Source of the DNA: CAYSRM01 sp964475205
GTDB taxonomy: Bacteria; Verrucomicrobiota; Kiritimatiellia; UBA8416; CAYSRM01
Direction of reading: 5' to 3'
Length of the DNA: 27,241 bases
Assembly: GCA_964475205.1 (NCBI GenBank)
Contig: CAYYVQ010000036.1
Span: forward strand, 1 to 27,241
Numbering within the stretch: position 1 is the first letter of the stretch; each line of letters starts with the position of its first letter. The notes beneath the pieces were generated by a model. It did not search any database, was not told where the DNA came from, and saw only the letters and a program-made list of their open reading frames with translations. A program made the translations under genes and the position numbers. Shown here one piece after another: positions 15,928-25,728 of this stretch.

Positions 15928-15960
15928 AGCCCGCATATCTTACGGAATTGGGCAATTCCG
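15928..15960. repeat. Solo end (D) of the repeat family with hairpin between convergent genes
   Basis: AGCCCGCATATCTTACGGAATT (15928-15949) matches the outer arm of copies B and C. It is followed at once by the hairpin CGGAATTG-GG-CAATTCCG (15943-15960, 8-bp stem). No second arm is present. It lies between the rdgC-like and glgB stop codons and could act as a weak two-way terminator. Confidence 0.65.
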
Positions 15961-15962
15961 AT

Positions 15963-17978
15963 TCAGGATGGAGCCAGCACTATTGCTGTACGGGCCGGCA
16001 GATAGAGGCTCAGGAAATGGCGGTCTATATTGTCAGTAATGCATTGATGCACATAGCTGCGATCCTGTCGGTCAAGTCCGCCGAATTTGGAATCGTCTGT
16101 ATCCAGACATATCTTGTATTTGCCCGGCGCTGCCGGAATCCAGTAATCCGTATATGAAACCTCCGGATGAAAGTTGAATATAAACAACAGGTTTGCGCGC
16201 AGGAATGCTATCACCCTGGTGTTTTCTTCAAGATGCAACAAAAACTGTTTCTGGCCGTTTGGTATTGAATATGTCCTGGCGACCTCGAGCATGGCTTTGT
16301 CGAAATCACCAAGCCTGCTGTAGTATAGATTCCTGTCTCCCGCAAGACTCCACTGCCGTCTTGCATATTTATACGACCAGTTATTGCCTTCTCTCGGAAA
16401 ATCTATCCATTCGGGATGACCGAATTCATTACCCATGAAATTGAGGTACCCGTGGCCTGCTGACGCAAATGTAATCAATCGGATCATCTTATGCAGGGAG
16501 ATGCCCCTGAAGACTACGGGATCTTTGTCCTCTACCGACATGTGTTCGTAGATCCGGTCGCCGATCAGTCGGGAAATCAATGTTTGATCGCCCACAAGAG
16601 CCTGGTCGTGTGATTCAGCATAGCTAACCGATTTTTCATCCTTGCGACGGTTGGTCAGTTCATGCCACAAGTGGCCCACAGGCCACTGCTCGTCTGGGAT
16701 TTCTTTTATCAGTTTTATCCAATAGTCCGGAATACCCATTGCATAACGGAAATCAAAACCGGCGCCTCCCTGGCTTGAACCAATCGCAAGCCCGGGCATT
16801 CCAGACATGTCCTCGGCCAGGGTCACCGCCTGTTCCCTGACCTCGTGGATAAGACAGTTGGCGAGAGTAAGATATGCCAGCGCTGATTCATCAACAGTGT
16901 CATTGAAATACTGTTCGTATTCAGTAAAAGCCACACCTAGTCCATGGTGCGTGTAAATCATGCTTGTGACCCCGTCAAACCGGAATCCGTCGAATTGAAA
17001 TTCATCCAACCAGTACCTGCAGTTGGAAAGCAGAAAGTGGAGAACCTGGGGTTTCGCATAATCGAAGCACTTTGAATCCCATGCAGGATGCTCACCTCTT
17101 GGCCCCTTGTGAAAAAACTGGTATTCGGTTCCATCGAACCTGGCAATGCCCTCGACCTGGTTTTTGACCGCATGGGAGTGTACGATGTCCATAAATACCA
17201 GCAATCCCATACCATGCGCTGTATCCACCAGAGATTTCAATTCTTCCGGCGTGCCGAAACGGGAAGAGCAGGCGAAAAAATTCGACACCTGGTATCCGAA
17301 AGAACCGTAATAGGGATGTTCTGCTATCGCCATTAACTGCACCGCGTTATAGCCTGCTTCCTTTATACGCGGCAGAACCCGGTCGCGAAATTCCAGATAT
17401 GAACCTGTTTTTTGATCTTCCTGCGCCATACCAATGTGGCTCTCGTATATCAGGAGCGGAACGCCGCTAAGTTCGGGGGAATTGTTCTGCCATTGGTACG
17501 GGTTTTCCGGATGCCAGACCTGGGCATCGAAATGCTTTGTATCTTCATGTTGGACAACCCGGCGGCACCATGCAGGAATGCGATCTCCGGAACCGCCATT
17601 CCAGCGCATTTCGAGCCTGTAATGTTCGCCGTGCGACAAACTCTGGGCAGGCAGCTTGATCTCCCATGTTCCATCGTCTGAAATTCTCGAAAGAGAAAAC
17701 TCCTCGGTTGCGGACCAGTTGTTGAATTCTCCTTTCAAATAAATGGCGGTTGCATTAGGAGCCCATTCTCGAAAAACGACTCCATCACCGGCAAAATGCA
17801 TCCCGAAATATTCGTGGCCGGACGCGAAATCAGCGAGAGAGAGCTTTCCGCCTGTCAACCTCTGTTGGGTCTCCAGTGCCAGGTTTATGCGGCGTCGGAT
17901 GGAATCTGCATATGGTTCCATGTAAGGATCGGAACTTATGCGTCGCTGAATAACTTTTTCGACATTCATATCTCTCAT
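15963..17978 (-). CDS. glgB: 1,4-alpha-glucan branching enzyme GlgB
   Basis: This enzyme introduces alpha-1,6 branches into glycogen. The 671-residue protein has an N-terminal CBM48-type segment (about 60-150: FREWAPNATAIYLKGEFNNW) and a GH13 barrel. The nucleophile is Asp335 in FDGFRFDGVTSM, the acid/base is Glu389 in LAEDMSGMP, and the third acid is Asp458 in AESHDQALVGD. A beta-sandwich C-terminal domain ends in LPARTAIVLAPS. The motifs resemble the eukaryote-like GH13_8 branch rather than the longer E. coli type. The start may be Met1 or Met4; neither has a strong ribosome binding site. It lies 46 bp downstream of the DedA-like gene on the same strand. No other glycogen genes are in the window. 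Confidence 0.95.
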   Translation of the reverse strand: MRDMNVEKVIQRRISSDPYMEPYADSIRRRINLALETQQRLTGGKLSLADFASGHEYFGMHFAGDGVVFREWAPNATAIYLKGEFNNWSATEEFSLSRISDDGTWEIKLPAQSLSHGEHYRLEMRWNGGSGDRIPAWCRRVVQHEDTKHFDAQVWHPENPYQWQNNSPELSGVPLLIYESHIGMAQEDQKTGSYLEFRDRVLPRIKEAGYNAVQLMAIAEHPYYGSFGYQVSNFFACSSRFGTPEELKSLVDTAHGMGLLVFMDIVHSHAVKNQVEGIARFDGTEYQFFHKGPRGEHPAWDSKCFDYAKPQVLHFLLSNCRYWLDEFQFDGFRFDGVTSMIYTHHGLGVAFTEYEQYFNDTVDESALAYLTLANCLIHEVREQAVTLAEDMSGMPGLAIGSSQGGAGFDFRYAMGIPDYWIKLIKEIPDEQWPVGHLWHELTNRRKDEKSVSYAESHDQALVGDQTLISRLIGDRIYEHMSVEDKDPVVFRGISLHKMIRLITFASAGHGYLNFMGNEFGHPEWIDFPREGNNWSYKYARRQWSLAGDRNLYYSRLGDFDKAMLEVARTYSIPNGQKQFLLHLEENTRVIAFLRANLLFIFNFHPEVSYTDYWIPAAPGKYKICLDTDDSKFGGLDRQDRSYVHQCITDNIDRHFLSLYLPARTAIVLAPS

Positions 17979-18024
17979 GTAAAGAAGCTTGTCATGGAAA
18001 AGGGTGCTTGAAAAGAAGAAACAA

Positions 18025-18552
18025 CTACTTCCGGGCGTTCTTCCGGCGGTGGCGGGAATAGACGATTACATGGGCTAATATTGCGGAAAGTAAAAGCAGC
18101 GCTGCGACCAGGACAAGCGTCCCGTATGAAGAAATGGATCTGCCCATTGCCGCCAGCATGGCGCAACGTATTGGGGCGGCGATTACTGTTATTGTTATGA
18201 ATTTTGCCGAAGGTATGGCCGCTATTCCTGCAGTATATGAAATTATATCGGATGGATTGTAGGGCAGTATTCTAATCCATAGTATCGCTGAACCATGTTT
18301 GCGGATTTGTTCCAGAATGAGCGCCACTTTTCCCCTGTCAAAGAAACGGGCAAACGCTGACTTCAGGTACCTTCCAATACCATAGACTGCCATGCTTCCC
18401 GCTATCAGACCAGCTCCGGAAACAGCGGTCGTGGTAAGAATCCCGTATTTCCTGGCTGCAATGATTACGATCCCTTCAGCAGGTATGGGAGGAATAATGA
18501 CCTGCAAGATCATAACTGCAAATAAAGTTGTCAACTCAATAAAGTGTTGCAT
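18025..18552 (-). CDS. DedA/VTT-domain (SNARE-associated) membrane protein
   Basis: DedA-family proteins are inner-membrane proteins linked to lipid carrier flipping and membrane homeostasis; the substrate here is unknown. The 175-residue form has a first hydrophobic helix (7-24), the re-entrant-type segment VIIPPIPAEGIVIIAARKYG (18-37) and a Gly-rich helix (GAGLIAGSMAVYGIGRYL). It also has the conserved block ILWIRILPYNPSDIISYTAGI (90-110) and a last helix near 143-165. The frame is open to 18774, but that extension overlaps the divergent gene and does not look like this family. I therefore use the ATG at 18552; no clear ribosome binding site is seen. Met at 18627 is an alternative. glgB follows 46 bp downstream. 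Confidence 0.85.
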   Translation of the reverse strand: MQHFIELTTLFAVMILQVIIPPIPAEGIVIIAARKYGILTTTAVSGAGLIAGSMAVYGIGRYLKSAFARFFDRGKVALILEQIRKHGSAILWIRILPYNPSDIISYTAGIAAIPSAKFITITVIAAPIRCAMLAAMGRSISSYGTLVLVAALLLLSAILAHVIVYSRHRRKNARK

Positions 18553-18650
18553 GATGTCATGTGTAGCGGAGCAATACGGCAAAGGCAAGGCATATAATAT
18601 GATTGAACGAAGCTTGTATTGAAGCATTGACGGTTGTAAATTGTATCCAT

Positions 18651-19535
18651 ATGAATACTTACGACAAAGCCTTCCTTGCCAGGATATTGCAATTCCAGCG
18701 CAATGAAATAACAGAATACCACATTTATCGCGTTCTTGCCCGAAAACTGGACTCACAGAAAAACAGGGAAACACTTGAACGTATTGCTGATGAGGAAAAA
18801 AAACATTACGGAAAATGGAAGGAACTTACGAATAAAGATGTTAAACCCGACCGGCCGAAAATCTGGAAATATGTCATTTTAAGTAAGCTTTTCGGATTTA
18901 CCTTTGCAGTAAAACTCATGGAAGCCGGGGAGCAGAATGCTCAGCAACATTACGCTGAGATTGAAGGCAAAGTTGCGGAAGCCCGCAAGATTGCCGAAGA
19001 AGAAGACCAGCACGAAAGATCGCTACTTGCTCTACTTGACGAAGAACGGCTCAGGTATACAGGCTCCATAGTGCTTGGTTTGAACGATGCGCTTGTTGAG
19101 CTTACAGGCGCCCTGGCCGGGCTGACATTGGCCCTTCAGGAATCCAGGCTGATAGCTTTGACCGGCTCCATAACAGGAATAGCAGCGGCAATGTCAATGG
19201 CTGCTTCGGAATATCTTTCCATCAGGTCGGAAAAGGAAGATTCAGAAAAGAATCCGCTTAAGGCGGCGGGATACACCGGCCTGGCATATATTTTGACTGT
19301 GCTGGCGCTTATAACCCCTTATCTGTTTATCACCAATCATTACATCTGCCTCGGCATGGCGCTGACGTCGGCAATCTTGATAATTGCAGTGTTTAATTTC
19401 TACCTTTCTGTCGCCAAGGATGTATCATTCAAGAAAAGATTTGCGGAAATGGCCGGACTGAGCCTTAGCATTGCGGGCCTTAGTTTCTTGATTGGATTTG
19501 CGCTAAGGCATTGGATAGGAGTGGAAGAAGCTTAA
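18651..19535 (+). CDS. Ferritin-like / VIT1-CCC1 family metal transporter
   Basis: This is a predicted Fe(II)/Mn(II) membrane exporter with its own ferritin-like sensor domain, as in MbfA-type proteins. The 294-residue protein has an N-terminal four-helix di-iron domain with ligand-like residues in RNEITEYH (18-24), ADEEKKHY (47-53), MEAGEQNAQQHY (90-101) and EEEDQHE (117-122). It continues into a VIT domain with GLNDALVELTGALAGLTLAL (143-162), the MSMAASEYLS segment (181-190) and about four more hydrophobic helices. The frame opens at 18603; the ATG at 18651 gives the usual start. No strong ribosome binding site is visible. It is divergent from the DedA-like gene, and the A2M gene follows after 48 bp, perhaps co-transcribed. 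Confidence 0.9.
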   Translation: MNTYDKAFLARILQFQRNEITEYHIYRVLARKLDSQKNRETLERIADEEKKHYGKWKELTNKDVKPDRPKIWKYVILSKLFGFTFAVKLMEAGEQNAQQHYAEIEGKVAEARKIAEEEDQHERSLLALLDEERLRYTGSIVLGLNDALVELTGALAGLTLALQESRLIALTGSITGIAAAMSMAASEYLSIRSEKEDSEKNPLKAAGYTGLAYILTVLALITPYLFITNHYICLGMALTSAILIIAVFNFYLSVAKDVSFKKRFAEMAGLSLSIAGLSFLIGFALRHWIGVEEA

Positions 19536-19583
19536 CCCGGACAAAGATTTGTAAACACGCCGCAAGATTAAAGGAGACGCCTC

Positions 19584-22500
19584 ATGCTCAGAAGTTTATT
19601 CAAATATAGCTGCATAATACTGTTTGGCGTGATGATGGCGGGCGCAACCGGCGCACAAGACAAAGAGTGGTCCAGGGAAGATGCCTGGAAGCAGGTTGAC
19701 AAGGCAAGGGAAAAAGGACGTCCCAAAACGGCAATCAAGCATATCGAACCGATAATAGAAGCCGCCGCCGCTGAAAAGGACTATGACGAGCTGATTAAGG
19801 CAATAGTATTTAAGATAGCGCTCCAGGGCGAAATCCAGGGCCATCATGCGGAAGAAAAAATCGCCAGGCTGGAGAAAGCGATCCAGGACGCCCCCGCGCC
19901 TGCGAAGCCGATTCTCAACTCAATACTTGCCAACTGGCACCTGCATTACTTCCAACAGAATCGCTGGCGGATAATGCGCAGAACTCGCACGTCCGAAGCC
20001 CCGGGCGATGACATGACCACCTGGAGCCTTCCGAGAATTCTCAAGGAGATAGACCTTCAGTTCACCAGGGCCCTTGCCGACTCCGACAAGCTGAAAAAGA
20101 TCCCTGTCGAGGACTATGATGAACTGCTGGAACAAGGCAATGTTCCGGACTCTTACCGGCCCACGTTGTTTGATTTCGTGGCATATGATGCGCTTGATTT
20201 CTACACCGCCGGCGAACAGGCGGGTGCGGCACAGCAGGACGCCTTTGAGATACCTTCAACAAGCCCCGTATTCGCACCGGCTGAAGACTTCATAGAATGG
20301 AAACCCGCGACCGCGGATCAGGATTCGCCTACACTCAAAGCCGTCAAGCTCTACCAGGAATTATTGAAGTTCCACATGAATGACCAGGATAAAAGCGCAT
20401 TCATCGAAGCCAATCTTACGCGTCTGATTTTCGGGCACAACAAGGCATTCGGGAACGAAAAGGACGAGTTCTATAAGAAGGCTTTATCCCGCATTGAAGA
20501 TCGCTGGCAAGGTCATCCTATTGCAGCCCGCGCCTTACACAGATGGGCCGAAGTTCTTCGAGATGAAGGCGACCTGGTTAAGGCTCACGAAATTGCAAGC
20601 CGCGGGTTTAAAAGATTCCCTGAAAGCTTTGGCGGAAAAAAGTGTTTCAACCTGGTTCACCGGATCGAGGCGCCGTCGCTTGACATCCGGACTGAACGGG
20701 TTTGGAATAAACCCTGGCCGGACATAAAAGCGACCTATCGCAATCTCAACAAAATTTATTTCCGCGCGTACAGTTACAACTTTGCCCAAAGACTCAAGGA
20801 GAGGGAGAAAAACTGGAACTTTAATGTGGAGTATCTTGACCAGGACGAACTGAAAAAGCTGCTGAGAACCAAACCCAATGCACAATGGTCTGCAAATGTA
20901 GCGCCGACCCCGGATTATGCGGCCAATAAAGAACACCTTGACGCGCCGAAGGATCTCGGGCCGGGACCATACTTTATTGTTGCAAGCGCTGATGAATCTT
21001 TCTCTGAAGAAAAGAACATGGTTTCCTTCGCTTCGGTATGGGTCAGCGAGCTGGCGCTGGTGATTCGTCGAAATCATGCACAGGGTGCTCTTGGAGGGTT
21101 TGTTCTTGATGCATTGAGCGGAGAGCCCATAAAGAATGCAAATGTAAGGGCTTGGACCATCAGGAATCGTCAGAAACAAAACAGCCGCGAAAGAGTTGAG
21201 CTCGACCCAGTAAAGACCGACACAAAAGGCAGATTTTCTATCCCTATGTCCGATCGTAAACGCCATCTTATTTTCGTTCAACATGGCAAAGAGCAACTTG
21301 CCGCCGGAAGCGGTAACTATGCATGGAGGCGGCAAAAACTCAGGCGAGTGAAACGGACAGTTCTTTTCACCGACCGCTCACTCTACCGGCCGGGACAAAC
21401 TGTACATTATAAAGGAATCTGCCTGGAAACAGACCGTGATAAAAATAACTATAAGACATTAAGAAATCGACATATTCAGGTGCAATTCGCGGACGTGAAC
21501 GGCAAAAAAATCGAAGCCAATAGCCACAGTTGCAATGATTACGGGTCATTCAGCGGCAGTTTCACCGCGCCTCACGATCGTTTAACGGGACAAATGAGAA
21601 TTCACGTTCAAAGCGGCCCCTCGGGCTCGATTTCATTTAATGTGGAGGAGTACAAACGCCCCAAATTCCGGGTGGAATTGTCAGCCCCGGATCAGCCGGC
21701 ACGACTGGAAAAACAAGTGAAGCTCACCGGCAAGGCCACCGCCTACACAGGCGTGGCTATAGGCAACGCGGAGGTGCGATACAGGGTCGTCCGCCGTGTC
21801 CAATATCCGCCATGGTGGCGATACTACGGGGGCTGGCCACAAACTGAATCCCAGGAAATTGCGCATGGCAGGACAACCACCGCGAATGACGGGAGTTTTG
21901 AAGTGGAATTCACGGCGAAACCAGACAGGTCAGTCTCTCCGGAAAAAGAACCCGTGTTTCATTATGCCGTTGATGCCGATGTTACTGACACCACCGGGGA
22001 AACACGCTCTTCTGATCTGACAGTGAAGGTCGGATACAAGGCTTTACAGGCTTCTCTGGCCGCGGATGACTGGCAGACGACCGGCAAGCCCGTTGAGATT
22101 GACATAAGCACGCGCACACTTGATAGCGAGGGGGAAGCCGCCGAAGGGACTCTGAAAATCTACCGCTTGCGGCAGCCCGAAAAAGTGGTTCGTCCGCCTC
22201 TTTCGCAACCTTACCGCCACAGGCATTATAGGCAAAACAGCGACATGAAGCCCGCACCGGACCTCTCCAGTCAGACTTCATGGGATCTGGGCGAACTGGT
22301 GGCGGAAAAAAAGTTTAGAACGGACTCCGAAGGAAACGCTGCCCTGAAAATTGCGCTGGGCAGCGGAGCTTTCCGGGCTATCCTTGAAACTGCCGACGGG
22401 TACGGCAAAAAAGTGACCGCGCGTCTTCCGTTAAAGGTTTTCGATATTAAAAGCAATACCTTTGAGATTCATGTGCCCAACGAGGTCGCCGCGCCGAAAT

Positions 22501-25500
22501 GGACGTTGGAACCGGGGGAAGAGTTCAAGGCGCTTTGGGGAACCGGTTATGAGAGCGGCAGAGCATTTGTCGAGGTGGAACACCGCGGAAAAATTGTGCA
22601 AAGCTACTGGACCGAACCGGGGAACACACAAGTTCTGATCAGGCAGAAGGTAAGCGAGCAGATGCGCGGCGGGTTTGTGCTGCGTGTCACATACGTCCGG
22701 GAAAACCGGGCGTACCTTACCAGCAGGACCGTCAATGTTCCATGGAGCAACAAAGAGTTGTCAGTCAAATGGGAGCATTTTGAATCCAGACTCAAACCCG
22801 GTCAAAAGTCCACATGGTCGGCGATCATATCCGGGCCGGATTCTGAAAACGCTGTTGCAGAAATGGTCGCTACTCTTTATGATGCCTCGCTGGATGCTTT
22901 CAAGCCTCACCATTGGCCCGCGTCTTTCGGTAGATACTTCCGGAAGGATAGCGCCTCAATATCCATGGACTTCCAAAATCGTGCAGCCATCCTCCGGCAT
23001 CGTCTCGGTAGATGGCAGACACAGCACAAATCGGCATCTATGCGCTACCGATCGTATCCTCATTTGATAAGGAGCGGCAGAACATTCCAAAATCTCGCTT
23101 TCGGGGCTAGAGGCAGCGCCCGCATGGTAAAATCGGCAAGAGCGGAAGAATCGCTTGAAGCGGCAGCCCCGGCGGCTGAAACGAAAAGTGATGCTGCAGG
23201 TGCGCCTGAAGAAAGCGGCGGTGGCGCCGCCGGTGAACCGCCTGAACCGGAACCGGACCTGAGCAAGGTCAAGGCCCGCAAAAATCTTGATGAAACCGCA
23301 TTTTTCTTCCCGCACTTGAGTTCAGATGGCAAAGGAAAAATCAAGATGACCTTTACCATGCCCGAGGCTTTGACAGAATGGAAGTTCATGGGTTTTGCGC
23401 ATGATAACGAACTCCGCAGCGGGTTTATGACTTCGGAGGCGGTAACCGCCAAGGACCTGATGGTTGAACCGAATCCACCTCGCTTTGTTCGCGAGGGCGA
23501 TGTTCTGGAATTCACAGTAAAGGTCTCCAACCAGTCGCCGGCGCGTCAGACGGGATCAGTAAGACTCACTTTTGCCGATGCGCGAACTTTGAAACGAGTT
23601 GACCAGGATCTCGGTCTTGAAGACACAGACCGGAAATTCAATATTCGCTCCGGCCGTTCCGAAACCTTTGCATGGCGGATCAGAATTCCTGACGGCATGG
23701 GCTTTCTCACCTACAAAACTGTCGGTTCCACGGGCCGCTTATCAGACGGCGAGGAAGGCTACCTGCCCGTGCTCAGCCGTAAAATAATGGTTACCGAATC
23801 ACTGCCGCTGCCGATCCGGGGACCGAAAACAAAGAAGTTTGAATTCAAAAAGCTCCTCGAATCCGGCAAGTCGGAAACGCTCAGCAATCAGACGCTGACC
23901 GTCCAGATGGTTTCCCAGCCCGCATGGTATGCGGTGCTGGCGCTGCCCTACCTGATGGAGTATCCGCATGAATGCACAGAACAGGCTTTCAATCGGCTTT
24001 ATGCAAATTCTCTGGCCCGATACATAGCCGGGTCCAATCCCAAGATCCGCCGAATCTTTGACCACTGGAAAGCCACCGAAACGCTGGACAGCCCGATGTT
24101 CAAGAACCAGGATCTGAAAGATGTTATGATTGATGAGACTCCGTGGCTCCGAGATGCCATGGACGATAGCGAAGCCCGGCGCAACATAGGAATTCTGTTC
24201 GATGAGAATCGACTGAACGACGAGACCTCGCGGTTGATTCAAAAACTCAAAGAACTGCAATATGATGACGGAGCGTGGCCGTGGTTCCCCGGCGGACGGC
24301 CCAATGATTACATTACCCTGTATATAACCACCGGTTTCGGCCGGCTGCGTCACCTTGGCGTGGAACTGGACATGAGCCCGGCAGTGAAGTCCATTAATCG
24401 TCTGGACAACTGGATTGACCGCCGTTACCGGCAAATCCTTAAACGTGGCAACAAAGACGACAATCACCTGACTTCGACCATTGCCCTGTATCTCTATTGC
24501 CGCAGTTTTTTCCTCGACGACAAAGCGGTCAATGCGAAGCATAAGGAAGCTGTTGACTTCTTCCTGGACCAGGCAAGAAAGCACTGGCTTACGCTGCCGC
24601 GCCAGTCGCAGGCGCATGCCGCGCTCGGACTGAAACGGTTCGGCGACAACGAAACTCCGAAAGACATCATGATATCCATAAAGGAGCATGCTGTGACTGA
24701 CGAAGAACTGGGCATGTTCTGGCGCGACACTGAGCGTTCCTGGTGGTGGTACCGGGCGCCCATAGAAACGCAGGCAATGATGATCGAGGCTTTTGATGAA
24801 ATCATGGGCGACGAGGAGGCTGTTGAAGAATGCCGGGTCTGGCTTTTGAAGCAGAAGCAGACTCAGGACTGGAAAACCACCAAGGCGACCGCGGACGCTG
24901 TCTACGGGTTGCTCTTGCGGGGTACCGACATTCTGACATCTGATCAGCTGGTGAAAGTTGATCTCGGCGGCAAGAAGATAGAGCCGGGGCAAGTGGAAGC
25001 CGGCACCGGTTATTATGAAGAACGTTTTGTTCGTTCGGAAATCAAGCCGTCAATGGGCAAGATTACGGTCACAAAAACGGACAAAGGCGTTTCGTGGGGC
25101 AGTGTGCACTGGCAGTATCTTGAAGATATCGGCAAGGTAACCGCGCATACCAACACACCGCTGAAGCTTAAGAAAGATCTTTATGTGCGCGAGTATACAA
25201 AGGAAGGACCTGTGCTCAACCCGGCAAAAAGGAGGCTTTCTGTTGGCGACGAACTGGTAACCAGGGTAATTGTCAAGGTGGACCGCGCCATGGAATATGT
25301 GCATCTGAAAGACCACCGCGGCAGCGGAACGGAGCCGGTCAGCGTTTTATCCAGGTACAGATTCCAGGACGGACTGGCCTATTATGAATCCACAAAAGAC
25401 ACAGCCAGCCATTTCTTTATCGACTACCTGCCCAAGGGCACATACGTGTTTGAATATTCGGTAAGGATTCAACTCAGAGGAGAATACCATAGCGGCATGG

Positions 25501-25571
25501 CTTCAATCCAATGCATGTACGCCCCTGAATACAACAGCCATTCACAGAGCCGGAAAATTGTAGTGGATTGA
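19584..25571 (+). CDS. Alpha-2-macroglobulin family protein with thioester
   Basis: Bacterial alpha-2-macroglobulins are periplasmic protease traps. This 1995-residue protein has an N-terminal signal peptide (LRSLFKYSCIILFGVMMAGA) without a lipobox, so it should be soluble. Residues 30-380 are a charged helical region. GGFVLDALSGEPIKNANV (near 507) and FTDRSLYRPGQTVHYKGI (near 593) mark macroglobulin domains, including MG2. An Ala/Glu/Pro-rich segment (about 1185-1230) may be the bait region. ETAFFFPHL and MTFTMPEALTEWKFMG start the A2M core, and Cys1464-Thr-Glu-Gln1467 in YPHECTEQAFNR is the thioester. A toroid thioester domain follows to about 1760, then a beta-rich C-terminal domain. The start has AAAGGAG 8 bases upstream. 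The penicillin-binding protein 1C gene that often accompanies this family is not seen. Confidence 0.93.
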   Translation: MLRSLFKYSCIILFGVMMAGATGAQDKEWSREDAWKQVDKAREKGRPKTAIKHIEPIIEAAAAEKDYDELIKAIVFKIALQGEIQGHHAEEKIARLEKAIQDAPAPAKPILNSILANWHLHYFQQNRWRIMRRTRTSEAPGDDMTTWSLPRILKEIDLQFTRALADSDKLKKIPVEDYDELLEQGNVPDSYRPTLFDFVAYDALDFYTAGEQAGAAQQDAFEIPSTSPVFAPAEDFIEWKPATADQDSPTLKAVKLYQELLKFHMNDQDKSAFIEANLTRLIFGHNKAFGNEKDEFYKKALSRIEDRWQGHPIAARALHRWAEVLRDEGDLVKAHEIASRGFKRFPESFGGKKCFNLVHRIEAPSLDIRTERVWNKPWPDIKATYRNLNKIYFRAYSYNFAQRLKEREKNWNFNVEYLDQDELKKLLRTKPNAQWSANVAPTPDYAANKEHLDAPKDLGPGPYFIVASADESFSEEKNMVSFASVWVSELALVIRRNHAQGALGGFVLDALSGEPIKNANVRAWTIRNRQKQNSRERVELDPVKTDTKGRFSIPMSDRKRHLIFVQHGKEQLAAGSGNYAWRRQKLRRVKRTVLFTDRSLYRPGQTVHYKGICLETDRDKNNYKTLRNRHIQVQFADVNGKKIEANSHSCNDYGSFSGSFTAPHDRLTGQMRIHVQSGPSGSISFNVEEYKRPKFRVELSAPDQPARLEKQVKLTGKATAYTGVAIGNAEVRYRVVRRVQYPPWWRYYGGWPQTESQEIAHGRTTTANDGSFEVEFTAKPDRSVSPEKEPVFHYAVDADVTDTTGETRSSDLTVKVGYKALQASLAADDWQTTGKPVEIDISTRTLDSEGEAAEGTLKIYRLRQPEKVVRPPLSQPYRHRHYRQNSDMKPAPDLSSQTSWDLGELVAEKKFRTDSEGNAALKIALGSGAFRAILETADGYGKKVTARLPLKVFDIKSNTFEIHVPNEVAAPKWTLEPGEEFKALWGTGYESGRAFVEVEHRGKIVQSYWTEPGNTQVLIRQKVSEQMRGGFVLRVTYVRENRAYLTSRTVNVPWSNKELSVKWEHFESRLKPGQKSTWSAIISGPDSENAVAEMVATLYDASLDAFKPHHWPASFGRYFRKDSASISMDFQNRAAILRHRLGRWQTQHKSASMRYRSYPHLIRSGRTFQNLAFGARGSARMVKSARAEESLEAAAPAAETKSDAAGAPEESGGGAAGEPPEPEPDLSKVKARKNLDETAFFFPHLSSDGKGKIKMTFTMPEALTEWKFMGFAHDNELRSGFMTSEAVTAKDLMVEPNPPRFVREGDVLEFTVKVSNQSPARQTGSVRLTFADARTLKRVDQDLGLEDTDRKFNIRSGRSETFAWRIRIPDGMGFLTYKTVGSTGRLSDGEEGYLPVLSRKIMVTESLPLPIRGPKTKKFEFKKLLESGKSETLSNQTLTVQMVSQPAWYAVLALPYLMEYPHECTEQAFNRLYANSLARYIAGSNPKIRRIFDHWKATETLDSPMFKNQDLKDVMIDETPWLRDAMDDSEARRNIGILFDENRLNDETSRLIQKLKELQYDDGAWPWFPGGRPNDYITLYITTGFGRLRHLGVELDMSPAVKSINRLDNWIDRRYRQILKRGNKDDNHLTSTIALYLYCRSFFLDDKAVNAKHKEAVDFFLDQARKHWLTLPRQSQAHAALGLKRFGDNETPKDIMISIKEHAVTDEELGMFWRDTERSWWWYRAPIETQAMMIEAFDEIMGDEEAVEECRVWLLKQKQTQDWKTTKATADAVYGLLLRGTDILTSDQLVKVDLGGKKIEPGQVEAGTGYYEERFVRSEIKPSMGKITVTKTDKGVSWGSVHWQYLEDIGKVTAHTNTPLKLKKDLYVREYTKEGPVLNPAKRRLSVGDELVTRVIVKVDRAMEYVHLKDHRGSGTEPVSVLSRYRFQDGLAYYESTKDTASHFFIDYLPKGTYVFEYSVRIQLRGEYHSGMASIQCMYAPEYNSHSQSRKIVVD

Positions 25572-25728
25572 CCTGCATAATGACGACGGTTCACATGATA
25601 TCCAACCGCGTATTGGGACAGCGGCATACGCAAGGTATAAGAGTGTTATTAACCTCCTATATCTGCATGCTCTTGACTTATTTTATCAGCCATGATTTTT
25701 TGATGACATTACCACAAGGAAATTGGTT

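Noticed and set aside
18553..18774. N-terminal extension of the DedA-like gene up to 18774
   Set aside because: It overlaps the start of the divergent metal transporter gene and its residues do not resemble the family.
23799..24992. 397-residue open frame on the minus strand inside the macroglobulin gene
   Set aside because: It is antisense to a well-conserved region (thioester domain) and its translation has no recognisable motif; a codon-bias shadow.
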